Shown here: in pieces, positions 19,374 through 29,751 of the stretch
Numbering within the stretch: position 1 is the first letter of the stretch
Layout of the letters: each line of letters begins with the position of its first letter
Assembly: GCA_030710605.1 (NCBI GenBank)
Contig: CP092880.1
Coordinates: 22,169,007-22,233,006 of the forward strand
DNA: 64,000 nt
Source of the DNA: Cordylochernes scorpioides
Lineage: Eukaryota > Arthropoda > Arachnida > Pseudoscorpiones > Chernetidae
Reading direction: 5' to 3'
The notes under the pieces: model-generated
Databases searched by the model: none
The model's input: only the letters and a program-made list of their open reading frames with translations
What the model was told of the DNA's origin: nothing
Position numbers and translations under genes: made by a program

Positions 19374-19832
19374 GGGTAGAAGGAAAACAATTAAAATAAT
19401 TTTATTGACATCTTGTCAATACATGCAAAAGTTCACAGTCTGTGCTATTTAAAAAAAAGATAATTATATATATGCATCATACTACAGTTAAACCTGTATA
19501 TAGCGCCCCCTCTAAATAGCGCCTTCCTCTCTATAGCGCCCGATTTTAAATACGTAGTACGATGCGATATTTACATTAAAAGTGACCTGTCTATAGCACC
19601 CCCTCTATATAGCATCCTATTTTGGTGAGTCCCAAGAGGGGGCGCTATAGACATGTTTAACTGTATGTACAAAGAACATGGCGCCTCTGCCAGCGCTGCA
19701 GAGTTTGGTGGAGAATCACCAGCGGGTCTCCAGCGACACCACGTATTTCGCGATCTACGAAGAATACGTAGATCGTGTACTTCACCGCTGAGGAGATGGT
19801 CATGGCGTGGTCCTCGAGACTGGGTAGAAGGA
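19374..19832 (-). mobile_element. 439-bp retro-insertion with 11-bp target duplication, absent from block B
   Basis: GGGTAGAAGGA occurs at 19374-19384 and again at 19822-19832. Block B has a single GAGTAGGAGGA here (about 28766). The insert (19385-19823) is minus-oriented, with a 3' tail TGTCAATAAAATTATTTTAA shared with 15490-15560. It carries a complete T2 MITE inside (19495-19663). The GC-rich 5' part (19665-19823) has no protein I recognise. It is a LINE- or SINE-type insertion polymorphic between the two homologous blocks. Confidence 0.7.
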
Positions 19833-19859
19833 GGATCAGTTACAAGTTCGATAAGGAAC

Positions 19860-20110
19860 TGAGATCAGCTTATACAGATCTGTAAGTAAAGCCTCCTGAA
19901 TCAGGAATACAGAATACCTGTACTCCGAGTTAGGAACATCCGATAGGTCGTCTATTCCTCATATGTCAGACGCTGTCATTTAACATTGAAGCTAAAAGTT
20001 GATCTACGCTAGTGAGGAATGCTTCTAGTCCTAATGATTAAATCAAATGCATTTTTCTTCTCTCATTCACGAAGCTCAAAATACACAGATTCGAAACTAT
20101 AAATGATTGA
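19860..20110 (+). repeat. Diverged relative of MITE M1
   Basis: AACTGAGATCAGCTTATACAG ... CAGGAATACAG ... TATTCCTCATATGTCAGACG ... CTTCTAGTCCTAATGATTAAATC follows the M1 block order with many changes. The allelic copy is at 28790-29080. It may be an older subfamily. Confidence 0.45.
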
Positions 20111-20159
20111 GAGGATATATGAAAAAAGAAAAAAAGACGGACATCTTACAGTGTTACTC

Positions 20160-20836
20160 AAACAATCAGTATATGTTTATGGACATCTTCCATCTGCGAT
20201 GTCCTCAGTCCATCCCCACTGAATCAATCAATGTATGTATGCGATGTCCCTGAGTACATCCCCACTGAATCAATCAATGTATGTACGCGGTGTCCCTGAG
20301 TTCAGCGCCACTAAGCCAATCATCCTCTGAGAAGAAGGCCACGCAATAATTATCAATCTCACCAATACACAATCAACCAATAATCTACCCAACGGCCATG
20401 GCATCTCACATAGAAGGAGATTCTCAATTACATAAGCATCATCTCAAAGGAGAGATAATTATGATCATCATCATTCCTAATATAAATTATCGCGGAGATA
20501 AATAAAGCAAAGGCAAATTTGGGAATAATTAATTTATTATAAAGGTGGGTATTTACCTTTTAGTTCTCCAATAAAATTATATACAAGAGGTATTTATAGA
20601 GATAACAACTTATCCCAAGGTAATAATAATGAGAGTGGTCAGCCACCGTCCCGTTTTCCTTATTTACAGATAAGATTCCGAGAACCCCTCACACCTGTGG
20701 TCGTCCCCCCGGAGTCCAGGGATGATTGACAGGTGTCCCATGGAGCTTCTTGTGACCGGAGTTGTAGAGCTACTTGACAATATGCAAATATTCCTTCGAA
20801 TATAATTACATTTTGAAAGAAACTATATCGCATATA
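20160..20836. other. Unassigned DNA with a small tandem duplication
   Basis: A 58-bp unit (TACATCCCCACTGAATCAATC ...) is present twice at 20205-20320 but once in block B (29162-29215). The rest (ACGGCCATGGCATCTCACATA ... TATTTACCTTTTAGTTCTCC ...) is shared with B and could be the remnant of an LTR or an unknown repeat. No coding potential. Confidence 0.4.
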
Positions 20837-21164
20837 TTGATTACTTTTACCTAGTCGTATGATGGGTTACCTAGATGGTATCAGCATCAAATTAATTACC
20901 ATATGAAAGCTCTCCATTGCTTTTTCGCCTAAATAGAGATAACATTTTTTTTAATCCAATCATTATGACTTCAGATTTAAGAATATCGATTTCAACAAAG
21001 GTTTCAAGTTCTATCGTACTTCTATAATACTTCTCCTCATCTTCTTTTTCGCGAATTTCTTAATTTCCAGCAACTTGAGACAAATAGTATGTTAAATATC
21101 CACAAATGATGTGCATATTTAACCTTTGAGCGTCGATCTTTCTCCCCTTTAAGTTTTACATCTC

Positions 21165-21450
21165 TTTGTTGTTGTGTCCAATGAAGAGCCTCAGATGTCT
21201 CCATGCATTTCTATCACAGCAGTCGCAATGTTCTCTATCTTGGGTGTGTATACTGTATTGTTGTTGTTGCTGTCGTGTCCAATAAATAGCTTAAGATGTC
21301 TCCATGCATCTCTATCACAGCAGCAGCAATGTCCTCTATCTTGGGGGTGTATACTGTATTGTTGTTGTTGCCGTGTCCAATGAAGAGCCTCAGATGTCTC
21401 CATGCATCTCCATCACAGCAGCAGCAATGTCCTCTATCTTACATCTCTTT
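21165..21450 (-). repeat. Tandem LINE ORF2 tails (allele A1)
   Basis: Three units of about 100 bp with GTCCAATGAAGAGCCTCAG and CACAGCAGCAGCAATGTCC. The minus strand gives repeats of 'HPKIENIA ... LFIGHDSN', the same C-terminal tail as at 14508-14700. The allelic cluster is at 31393-31680. CAG-rich and TTG-rich tracts let it appear open in both directions. Confidence 0.6.
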
Positions 21451-21841
21451 CTAATGTATGTTAAGATCGAAAAATAAATATTGGTTAATTTCAGAATGAG
21501 CAATATATATCACCTTATATTCATAATCAAATATTCATTTATATATATTTCTGTAGCTGTTACGCCTAGATTAAAATATCGAAGGAAAACTATGAGTCTA
21601 AATATGTTCAAATGGCTCAAAGTCAGGATATTGTAAGCTTATACGCTCCACAAAAAGGAAGGCCGTGTGACTGTATAATTCTGGCGTTCATCCATTCTAT
21701 TCTTATATCTCTCTCATAATATTTTCTCTCCAAAATAGGATAAAGAAAACCAATGTTTTTTTTTAACATTTTAAGGAAACGATGCTTTGTGTCAATACAA
21801 TTTAAGAAGTACTGGATATTTAGAGAATGTACGTCTAAATA

Positions 21842-22190
21842 CACTCATAGACAAAAGGAAATTTTCCTTTTAGCATGTAACTGGGAAGGTACCAAGAAGA
21901 CCTTATCTGGAGGAGGAGACTCTCAAGGTAGGGAAGCCTCCATAAGATGTAAATATTGCTGTTTTTTAAAATAAATTTTGACTAGGAGTCAATAAAGATG
22001 TTTTAAATTGTCTTTACCATGTATATCGGGATTTATACAATAACTCTGAAATATATTTGATACACAGTGATCTTTATTGAAGACATACGAAATAATCAAG
22101 TGTGAACAACCTCTGTCTCCTTCAAAAAAGTAGATGACTGGCGACATCAAAATATAAAACTTATATAAGTTTTGTCTATGAGTATATATA
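21842..22190 (+). mobile_element. MITE M2 interrupted by a LINE tail
   Basis: M2 ends are at about 21842 (ACACTCATAGACAAAAGG) and 22165-22187 (AAGTTTTGTCTATGAGTAT). At 21890-22010 it contains GAAGACCTTATCTGGAGGAG ... TCAATAAAGATGTTTTAAATTGTC, the same LINE 3' tail seen inside T2. Block B keeps only the left half. Confidence 0.55.
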
Positions 22191-22483
22191 GTGGCAAATA
22201 TTTTTAAAGGTGAGAGATTTGTTAATTAAAAAGATCACTTTTATTGAAATCGTTCTTTTGAATATTAAGAAACACTATTTTGTGCCGGCTTGTGTGTGGT
22301 TCTTTAGGACTAAAAAAGAAAACAAAAGTGAAGAAATATGTACCATAATGTACAATTGAGGAAACTCCCCAAGCGACGAAGAATCCTCCTCAATACAATA
22401 AGAGGTTCTTCAATGATATCACTCACCTCTAGAGTCAAGAAGAAACGATATATTATGAGCGATTGATACCCAGAAATATTGGA

Positions 22484-22558
22484 ATAAGGAAAACTAGTTT
22501 TTTGGGCAAATTTGTTGGGAAAACTCTTTGCTTTCAAAAAGCTAGTTTTCCTTATTCT
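22484..22558. repeat. Inverted repeat AATAAGGAAAACTAG
   Basis: AATAAGGAAAACTAGTTTTTT and its complement AAAGCTAGTTTTCCTTATT frame about 35 bp. Only the right part is present in block B (32240-32300). The sequence at about 22190-22480 is also private to A1. Confidence 0.55.
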
Positions 22559-22599
22559 AAGAACAGATATATTCGCTTATGGGCTGATGATCTTATAGC

Positions 22600-23037
22600 G
22601 AGGGGCGTCGACGTAAGGTATTGCCCGAAGATTCACCTTACAGGTCAGGGGGCCACTGGATTATGTTGAATGCGTCACGTATGAGAGACTTGATGCAGCA
22701 ACAGGATCAGTACCCGTGAGCCAGTGACCGATCACTGGATCCACAGCTATGCAGGAGTCCCGTACCTATGTCGGGGTGGGAATGGACTTGCAGGGCAAAC
22801 TGTACTGCTACGTCAGGATTATGCCTAGAGAAGGCACAGCGCCGAAGTGATGACCAGTATGTGGGGGTGTTGACTTCGTGATGCCACCTGCGATGGGCAG
22901 AAAGCCAGGCGTAGGCGCTCTAGCATGCGGTGGGCGTTGCAAGTGATTATTTGCTTGAATGGCATAGAGGTCCCGCGCATTACAATAGTCTCTTCGATGT
23001 TGTTCATCCGGTAGGTTCCGTGACGATTTTGAGCCAC
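22600..23037 (-). pseudogene. Tx1-like LINE C-terminal fragment, minus orientation
   Basis: The minus strand reads NNIEETIVMRGTSMPFKQII, then a C/H-poor stretch ending HILVITSALC. It aligns by eye with the AETIVLRGSATPITRLPSQR part of the long LINE protein at 44079-46886 (residues near 800-850). Only the last ~100 residues of the protein are represented. It abuts a plus-oriented fragment of the same region. Confidence 0.6.
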
Positions 23038-23039
23038 TA

Positions 23040-23600
23040 TCCCCTCCCTGCCGAGAAACTCAGCAGTGATATATGGATCGCAGTACGGGCGTGAGAAGCG
23101 CTTTCAGAACAGTATAGGACCCTTTCGACGCACAGCGTCAACCTACATGAGACACCCATTCTCGAGTGCGCGTCCGTGACCTTACGGACCCTTATCCACT
23201 GCTCATACCAGCTGAGAAGTGTATACGAGGACACAACTGCCCTTGGCGTGTTCCATCAATGTTTTCTGGCCGAGAACGAGTGGAGCACATAATAGGAGAG
23301 GATCCTGGAGGAAGCTGTGGTGCGGAACGACCACGCTGCTCTTGCGTATATGCGCACACGCAGAGCTTCGCATGCCCTGCCTGGCCACAGTTCCCATCTC
23401 AAGGTATCTTCCACACTGGGCATAGTAGTCGACACGCTCTCAATCAACGTGGCATTCGAACCTCTCCATCGCTGCTCCTTCGGGGGGCATGCATCAGACC
23501 TTGCTTTGCGGCCAGTGAGACCGTTGAAATGGAGATGTACAATACATATAGGGTATTGTAAGAAATCTAACAAGATTACATCTCCAGGAGAACTATAGCA
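23040..23600 (+). pseudogene. Tx1-like LINE C-terminal fragment, plus orientation (allele A1)
   Basis: Plus-strand frames read QLRSVYEDTTALGVFHQCFL ... ending in a HRCSFGG-H-ASD-like block. The equivalent region of the LINE at 44-47 kb reads GAFCQRLLRENASSSYH ... and RRNCFSGHDADVALRL. Stops interrupt the A1 version. The B copy (32770-33290) is open for 168 codons. It represents a subfamily distinct from the 44-kb element. Confidence 0.6.
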
Positions 23601-23639
23601 TTGCCCATAATTCACCGAAATTATGCTATTATATTATTA

Positions 23640-24415
23640 TGCTATAAATATTATAAAATATGAAAGATTTTGTTAATTTTCCCCCAACAAGATATGTCTG
23701 TGCTGTCTGTGCAAGATTATTGAAGAGGATACCTCTGAAAACGACAACCTGATAGAGCGCAAGGAAACCCTCGCCATCTACTGAACAGACATGAAGGTAC
23801 CAACCTACCACATCTCGCCAAACCATCACTTCCCAGGCCACCTCAACCACCAAGGAGGTAGGCTGTAACGCAGCTGAAATTCAGCAAACAGCCGCAAGCC
23901 CTGACAAGTCCCGGTCAGCTGCAGCAACCTTTGATGGCCCATGATTGGCACTATGATCTAGTTCCAGTAGAATACATCAAGGAACTAGACCTGGTGCTTG
24001 GAAAGTATTCAATGTTCTAAGTTATGAAGATGTCTGGCCAGGTATAGGTCGGACTGACCAGCGTCTACACTTGTATTTGGCGGAGCGCCTCTCCATTGGC
24101 ACCACCTTCCAAAAGGCTCTTCCCTAGAGGAAACGGATGGAGAAAGCAATTGGGAATTTCCTAATTGCTGTCAGGGACGAGGACGGCACTGCGGCCCTAT
24201 TGTAGAGTGGTTTACCTGAGCCATGATGACCTGACTAGCGGTGGATACACCTGAATCACTGGCAGCAGGTAAGATTTTGTCCTTCTAAATAAAGTACGGA
24301 AACTTCACAAGCTCCCTGTCAAGTTTCTAATAGTCTCCAAAGGAGAGTCTTTACCCGCCTACATCACCTACTGCGTTAAGTATAGAAAATGTTACCGAAA
24401 GGGACATCGGCGATC
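23640..24415 (+). pseudogene. LINE ORF1 remnant ending in a split CCHC zinc knuckle (allele A1)
   Basis: After many stops the plus strand reads VLLNKVRKLHKLPVKFLIVS, then PAYITYCVKYRKCYRKGHRRS, where the knuckle begins. In block B the same text has CVKC. It is then interrupted by a LINE tail. Joining over the insertions, the next codons after the copia element (38811 or 47543) supply S-T-C. That completes C-x2-C-x4-H-x4-C, the nucleic-acid-binding knuckle of Gag-like ORF1 proteins. Confidence 0.55.
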
Positions 24416-24561
24416 TGTTGTTGTTGTTGTCGTGTCCAAAGAAGAGTCTCAGATGTCTCCATGCATCTCTCCATCACAGCAGCAGCAATATCCACTATCT
24501 TGGAAAATGGGTGCCATTGCCACGTTAGTCACCTTGGAAACGAACCAGAATTTGGTCGAAT
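24415..24561 (-). mobile_element. LINE tail inserted in ORF1, cut by the gap
   Basis: GTCCAAAGAAGAGTCTCAG ... GCCATTGCCACGTTAGTCAC ... GAATTTGGTCGAAT is the same LINE tail as at 15060-15160 (reversed) and 34168-34376. The first N-gap begins at 24562, inside the element. Confidence 0.65.
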
Positions 24562-24661
24562 NNNNNNNNNNNNNNNNNNNNNNNNNNNNNNNNNNNNNNN
24601 NNNNNNNNNNNNNNNNNNNNNNNNNNNNNNNNNNNNNNNNNNNNNNNNNNNNNNNNNNNNN
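24562..24661. other. Assembly gap (100 N)
   Basis: Exactly 100 N, a standard filler for a scaffold join of unknown size. It separates block A1 from its homologue B. Confidence 1.
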
Positions 24662-24734
24662 AAACGGTCGGAAAGATTATCATTGATGAGTCAGCTCTTC
24701 CAATAAACTTCTTTTTGCAGTATGGTTATTGTTT

Positions 24735-26610
24735 TATATACATTCATGGACAAAACTTAAGGAAGTGGAAGGTCCTTGCTATCGCCGATCGTCTTTTTTA
24801 AGAAGACAGAGGCAATTTGGTTCACACCTGGTTATCTAGCGTGTCTTCAATAAAATTCACTATAATATCTTTCAAAGTTATTGTCTGAATCCCGATATAC
24901 ATGTTAAAATGTACAACTTCCTTAAGTTTTGTCTATGAGTATATCTTTCAGAGTTATTGTCTGAATCCCGATATACATGCTAAAAGGTACAACTTCCTCA
25001 AGTTTTGTCTATGAGTATATCTTTCAGAGTTATTGTCTGAATCCCGATATACATGCTAAAAGGTACAACTTCCTCAAGTTTTGTCTATGAGTATATCTTT
25101 CAGAGTTATTGTCTGAATCCCAATATACATGCTAAAAGGTACAACTTCCTCAAGTTTTGTCTATGAGTATATCTTTCAGAGTTATTGTCTGTATTCCGAT
25201 ATACATGCTGAAAGGTACAACTTCCATAAGTTTTGTCCATGAGTGTATCTTTTAGAGTTATTGTCTGTATTCCGATATACATGCTGAAAGGTAAAACTAC
25301 CTTAAGTTTTGTCCATGAGTGTATCTTTCAGAGTTATTGTCTGTATTCCGATATACATGCTGAAAGGTACAACTTCCATAGGTTTTGTCCATGAGTGTAT
25401 CTTTCAGAGTTATTGTCTGTGTTCCGATATACATGCTGAAAGGTACAACTTCCATAAGTTTTGTCCATGAGTGTATCTTTTAGAGTTATTGTCTGTATTC
25501 CGATATACATGCTGAAAGGTAAAACTACTTTAAGTTTTGTCCATGAGTGTATATTTCAGAGTTATTGTCTGTATTCCGATATACATGCTGAAAGGTACAA
25601 CTTCCATAAGTTTTGTCCATGAGTGTATCTTTCAGAGTTATTGTCTGTGTTCCGATATACATGCTGAAAGGTACAACTTCCATAAGTTTTGTCTATGAGT
25701 GTATATTTCAGAGTTATTTTCTGTATTCCGATATACATGCTGAAAGGTACAACTTCCTTAAGTTTTGTCTATGAGTGTATCTTTCAGAGTAATTGTCTGA
25801 ATCCCGATATACATGCTAAAAGGTACAACTTCCTTAAGTTTTGTCTATGAGTGTATCTTTCAGAGTTATTGTCTGAATCCCGATATACATGCTAAAAGGT
25901 ACAACTTCCTTAAGTTTTGTCCATGAGTCTATCTTTCAGAGTTATTGTCTGTATTCCGATATACATGCTGAAAGGTACAACTTCCTTAAGTTTTGTCTAT
26001 GAGTGTATCTTTCAGAGTTATTGTCTGAATCCCGATATACATGCTAAAAGGTACAACTTCCTTAAGTTTTGTCCATGAGTGTATCTTTCAGAGTTATTGT
26101 CTGTATTCCGATATACATGCTGAAAGGTACAACTTCCTTAAGTTTTGTCTATGAGTGTATCTTTCAGAGTTATTGTCTGAATCCCGATATACATGCTAAA
26201 AGGTACAACTTCCTTAAATTTTGTCCATGAGCGTATCTTTCAGAGTTATTGTCTGAATCCCGATATACATGCTAAAAGGTACAACTTCCTTAAAATTTGT
26301 CCATTGTGTATCTTTCAGAGTTATTGTCTGAATCCCGATATACATGGTAAAAGGTACAACTTTCTTAAGTTTTGTCCATGAGTGTATCTTTCAGAGTTAT
26401 TGTCTGAATCCCGATATACATGGTAAAAGGTACAACTTTCTTAAGTTTTGTCCATGAGTGTATCTTTCAGAGTTATTGTCTGAATCCCGATATACATGGT
26501 AAAAGGTACAACTTTCTCAAGTTTTGTCCATGAGTATATCTTTCAGAGTTATTGTCTGAATCCCGATATACCTGCTAAAAGGTACAACTTTCTTAAGTTT
26601 TGTCCATTGT
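24735..26610 (+). repeat. 76-bp satellite, about 23 monomers (allele B)
   Basis: Homologous to 16016-17660 but a few monomers longer, with a different order of variants. The 'GTAAAACTACCTTAAG' variant is rarer and the strict 152-bp alternation is absent. It begins with the same M2 element (ATTCATGGACAAAACTTAAGG at about 24741). Confidence 0.9.
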
Positions 26611-26644
26611 GTAAAGTGCGGATATATTTTCTATTCATCTATAC

Positions 26645-26843
26645 CAGGGGTCGGAAAACTGCGTCTCGCGAGCGACATGCGGCTCTTTGGATGTAAAGCT
26701 GCGGCTCTTTATATAGTTCCATACTTAAATATTATTTATGCGAGTACTATTTATTGTTAGCAAGGGAAAAAAATGTGGTTCTTTAAAAACTTTGAAATTT
26801 TGTGATTTTTGACTCTTCCGACTCAAAAGTTTGCCAACCCCTG
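26645..26843 (+). mobile_element. hAT-type MITE (allele B)
   Basis: Allelic partner of 17692-17890, with the same termini CAGGGGTCGG / CCAACCCCTG and the same insertion point. Confidence 0.75.
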
Positions 26844-26949
26844 AACTAGACCAACTAAACTTGTTTAAATTGACTTACTAGCGCTTAAGGACTTTAATAC
26901 CCCTTTCAGTCATTTAGGCTCTTTTTTTTTTAAATCCTTGACTTATTTT

Positions 26950-27310
26950 CCTCTCTTCTTCTTCTTTCTTATCTCCACTCAATCATATTAGGGTATCAAG
27001 CTTTGACAACCATCATGACTGGGTGAAGTAGAATGCGTCTGCCTTTGTCATTAAGACTGGGAGCACTACTCAGTGGCAGGCCGACTTAGCTCCGAAAGAA
27101 ATGGCCGCCTCTGACATGAGGAACAGACGCCATGTGCAGCCGCTCCTAACATGGAGTACAAACGCTGCTCATCCTGTATCCCTGGATTAGATACCCTTAC
27201 AGGGTACTATCAGCTGGGCCAGCTGAACCCAGGTGTTTTAGTGAGCTTGTTACTGCTCCCCCTCCTCCTTTTTCATCTGAGCTTGGGACCGGCAAAGGCG
27301 GAGTTCCTCT
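26950..27310 (+). mobile_element. MITE family M1, copy 6 (allele of 18001-18357)
   Basis: The same position and orientation as the A1 copy, with a handful of substitutions, for example CATCATGACTGG against CATAATGACTGG. Confidence 0.65.
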
Positions 27311-27356
27311 GATTTTAAGAGGGGTTTGAAATCACTATATAGGAAATAAAGTAGAA

Positions 27357-27568
27357 ACCTATAAAGTTTTCCCAAAATTTAGTATTTTTCTTAAAATGTT
27401 GTTTTTCTTATTACTTGCGAATAATATTATTACGGTGAATGCATTATAATACATAATAATACAATTACTTTATACATAATACAAAGACATTATACATAAT
27501 GACAAATAATATTGGTATTTCAATTTTTTGCAAGTGTTTACGAACTTTTGGGATAACCTTTGTTTTTT
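27357..27568. mobile_element. mariner-type MITE M3 (allele B)
   Basis: ATAAAGTTTTCCCAAAATTT at the left and ACTTTTGGGATAACCTTTG at the right. Allelic with 18417-18618. Confidence 0.6.
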
Positions 27569-27702
27569 AGTTAGTGATATTAATACAAATCAATAACGTA
27601 CCATCTATATATAACGAATAAAGATATTTTAAGGCGTGAATGTTTCTTTTCATAAATAAATCAAACTTCTACTGTCCTTACTGCGATGAAGTTTGTGATA
27701 TA

Positions 27703-28062
27703 CAGTTAAACCTGTTTATAGCGCCCCCTCTAAATACGGAACTGAAGACCTTGTCTGGAGGAGGACTCTCTCAAGGTGGGGAAGCCTTCCTTGCTGAAGA
27801 CATTTGTATATATATTCCCCTACACTTTATATGCCCTTTTACTCTTTTATTTTTTCCACCTTTGTAAAATTGGATTAAAAGAATCAATAAAATTGTTTAA
27901 ATTGTCAATTGTCTAAATAGTGCCTTCTTCTCTATAGCGCCCGATTTTAAACATTAAAATGTAAACATTTTACATTAAAAGTGACCTGTCTATAGCACCC
28001 CCTCTCTATAGCACCCTATTTTGATGAATCGCAAGAGGTGGCGCTATAGACAGGTTTAACTG
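27703..28062 (+). mobile_element. Tigger-like MITE T2 with LINE tail (allele B)
   Basis: CAGTTAAACCTGTTTATAGC ... CTATAGACAGGTTTAACTG, carrying the same inserted LINE tail as 18767-19126. Confidence 0.65.
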
Positions 28063-28273
28063 TATTTGAAAGTAACGCCTCTGTCGTGATCCTAACACTG
28101 GGACCTGATGGAACACAACGTATGATTGCCAATGGAAGTTTCACAAGACCGGAACATTGACACTGCTACCAGATGTTTGGCTGTCATTACTGGAACGTCC
28201 TTCACTGATACTGTGTCCAGGCAAGCTATATTTGGTGACAGCCGTTTCCAGTAATATCCAGCGTCGATAAACT

Positions 28274-28736
28274 AATAAGTAAGAGAATCTACAAATATCT
28301 CATTGTAATACAATATAATGCGGCTTATGATTGTAGAACGAAGTTTAGCAATTATACCGCAAATGTTTCTTTTGAACGAAAAATCGAAATTTAAGGAGAA
28401 ATAACAATTATATCTAACCTTAGGGATGAAGTATGATAGGATGAATTGTGAAGAGTAATGATAAACAGAAAAATAAAGTGTCCGGGGATGGGAATCGGAC
28501 CCACAGTGTTCCGCTTACTTAGTGGACATGGCATCTGCCCGGTAAGCGGAACACTGTGGGTTCGATTCCCATCCCTGGACACTTTAATTTTCCGTCTATC
28601 ATTACTCTTTACAATTCATCCTATCATACTTCGTCCCTAAGGTTAGAAATAATCGTTATTTCTCCTTAAAATAAATTTTGATTTTTCGTTCAAAAGAAAC
28701 ATTTTCGGTGCAATTGCAATTTTCGTTCTACAAATA
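28274..28736. mobile_element. ~460-bp palindromic insertion with tRNA-like centre, private to block B
   Basis: Absent from A1, where GATAAACTACCTCATTACCC is continuous. Arms of about 190 bp are inverted: TGTTTCTTTTGAACGAAAAA on the left and its complement on the right, and TATGATAGGATGAATTGTG against its complement. The centre (28478-28583) pairs GTCCGGGGATGGGAATCGG with its mirrored partner. It contains an A box TAGTGGACATG (28520-28530, a match to TRGYNNANNNG) and a B box GGTTCGATTCC (28559-28569). No complete cloverleaf can be drawn. TA flanks both sides. Confidence 0.65.
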
Positions 28737-28789
28737 CTTCATTGTCCTGGCCTAACTCCAGATGCAAGAGGAGTAGGAGGAGCAGTAAC

Positions 28790-29080
28790 AAGTTCGATAA
28801 AGAACTGAGATCAGCTTATACAGATCTGTATGTAAGGCCTTCTGAATCAGGAACACAGAATGTCTTTACTCCAAGTTAGGATCATCTTCATATGTTGTCT
28901 GTTCGTCTATTCCTCATGTCAGAGGCTGTCATTTAACATTGAAGCTAAAAGTCGATCTACGCTAATGAAGAATGCTTCTAGTCCTAATAATTAAATCAAA
29001 CGTATTTTCCTTATCTCATTCACGAAGCTCAAAATACACAGATTTGAAACTATAAATGAATGAGAGAATATATGAAAAAG
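28790..29080 (+). repeat. Diverged relative of MITE M1 (allele B)
   Basis: Allelic with 19860-20110; includes TATTCCTCATGTCAGAGGCTG, which is closer to canonical M1 than the A1 allele. Confidence 0.45.
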
Positions 29081-29748
29081 AAGAAAAAAGAAGAACATCT
29101 TACAGTGTTACTCAAACAATCAGTATATGTTTATGGACATCTTCCATTCCGTGCTGTCCTCAGTACATCCCCACTGAATCAATCAATGTATGTACGCGGT
29201 GTCCCTGAGTTCAAAGCCACTGAGCCAATCAACCTCTGAGAAGAAGGCCACGAAATAATTATCATTCGCACCAATATACAATCAACCAATAATCTACCCA
29301 ATGGCCATGGCATCTCACATAGAAGGAGATTCTCAATTACATAAGCATCATCTCAAAGGAGAGATAATTATGATCATCATCATTCCTAATATAAATTATC
29401 GCGGAGATAAATAAAGCAAGGGTAAATTTGGGAATAATTAATTTATTATAAAGGTGGGTATTTACCTTTTAGTTCTCCAATAAAATTATATACAAGAGGT
29501 ATTTATAAGGAGAGAGATAACAACTTATCCCAAGGTAATGAGAGTGGTCAGCCACCGTCCCGTTTTCCTTATTTACAGATAAGATTCCGAGAACCCCTCA
29601 CACTTGTGGTCGTCCCGGAGTCCAGGGATGATTGACAGGTGTCCCATGGAGCTTCTTGTGACCGGAGTTGTAGAGCTACTTGACAATATGCAAATATTCC
29701 TTTGAATATAATTACATTTCTAAATACAATTTTAATAGTATAGATTGA
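29081..29748. other. Unassigned DNA shared with 20160-20840
   Basis: The same sequence as block A1 with small indels. No gene is seen. Confidence 0.4.
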
Positions 29749-29751
29749 TTA

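Larger units (their letters stand above)
15937..24561. other. Block A1: homologous to 24662-34314
   Basis: From AAACGGTCGGAAAGATTATC onward this block matches the sequence after the first N-gap almost base for base, apart from insertions and satellite copy number. It ends GAATTTGGTCGAAT at the gap. The matching point in B (about 34314) continues ATTCCAAGGG, which is exactly how block A2 begins at 39150. See the finding on false duplication. Confidence 0.85.

Noticed and set aside
23166..23615. 131- and 119-codon frames on both strands
   Set aside because: They overlap a LINE C-terminal fragment in other frames and have no motifs of their own.
28478..28583. Functional tRNA gene
   Set aside because: A and B boxes are present, but acceptor and anticodon arms do not pair and the T-arm is part of a palindrome.
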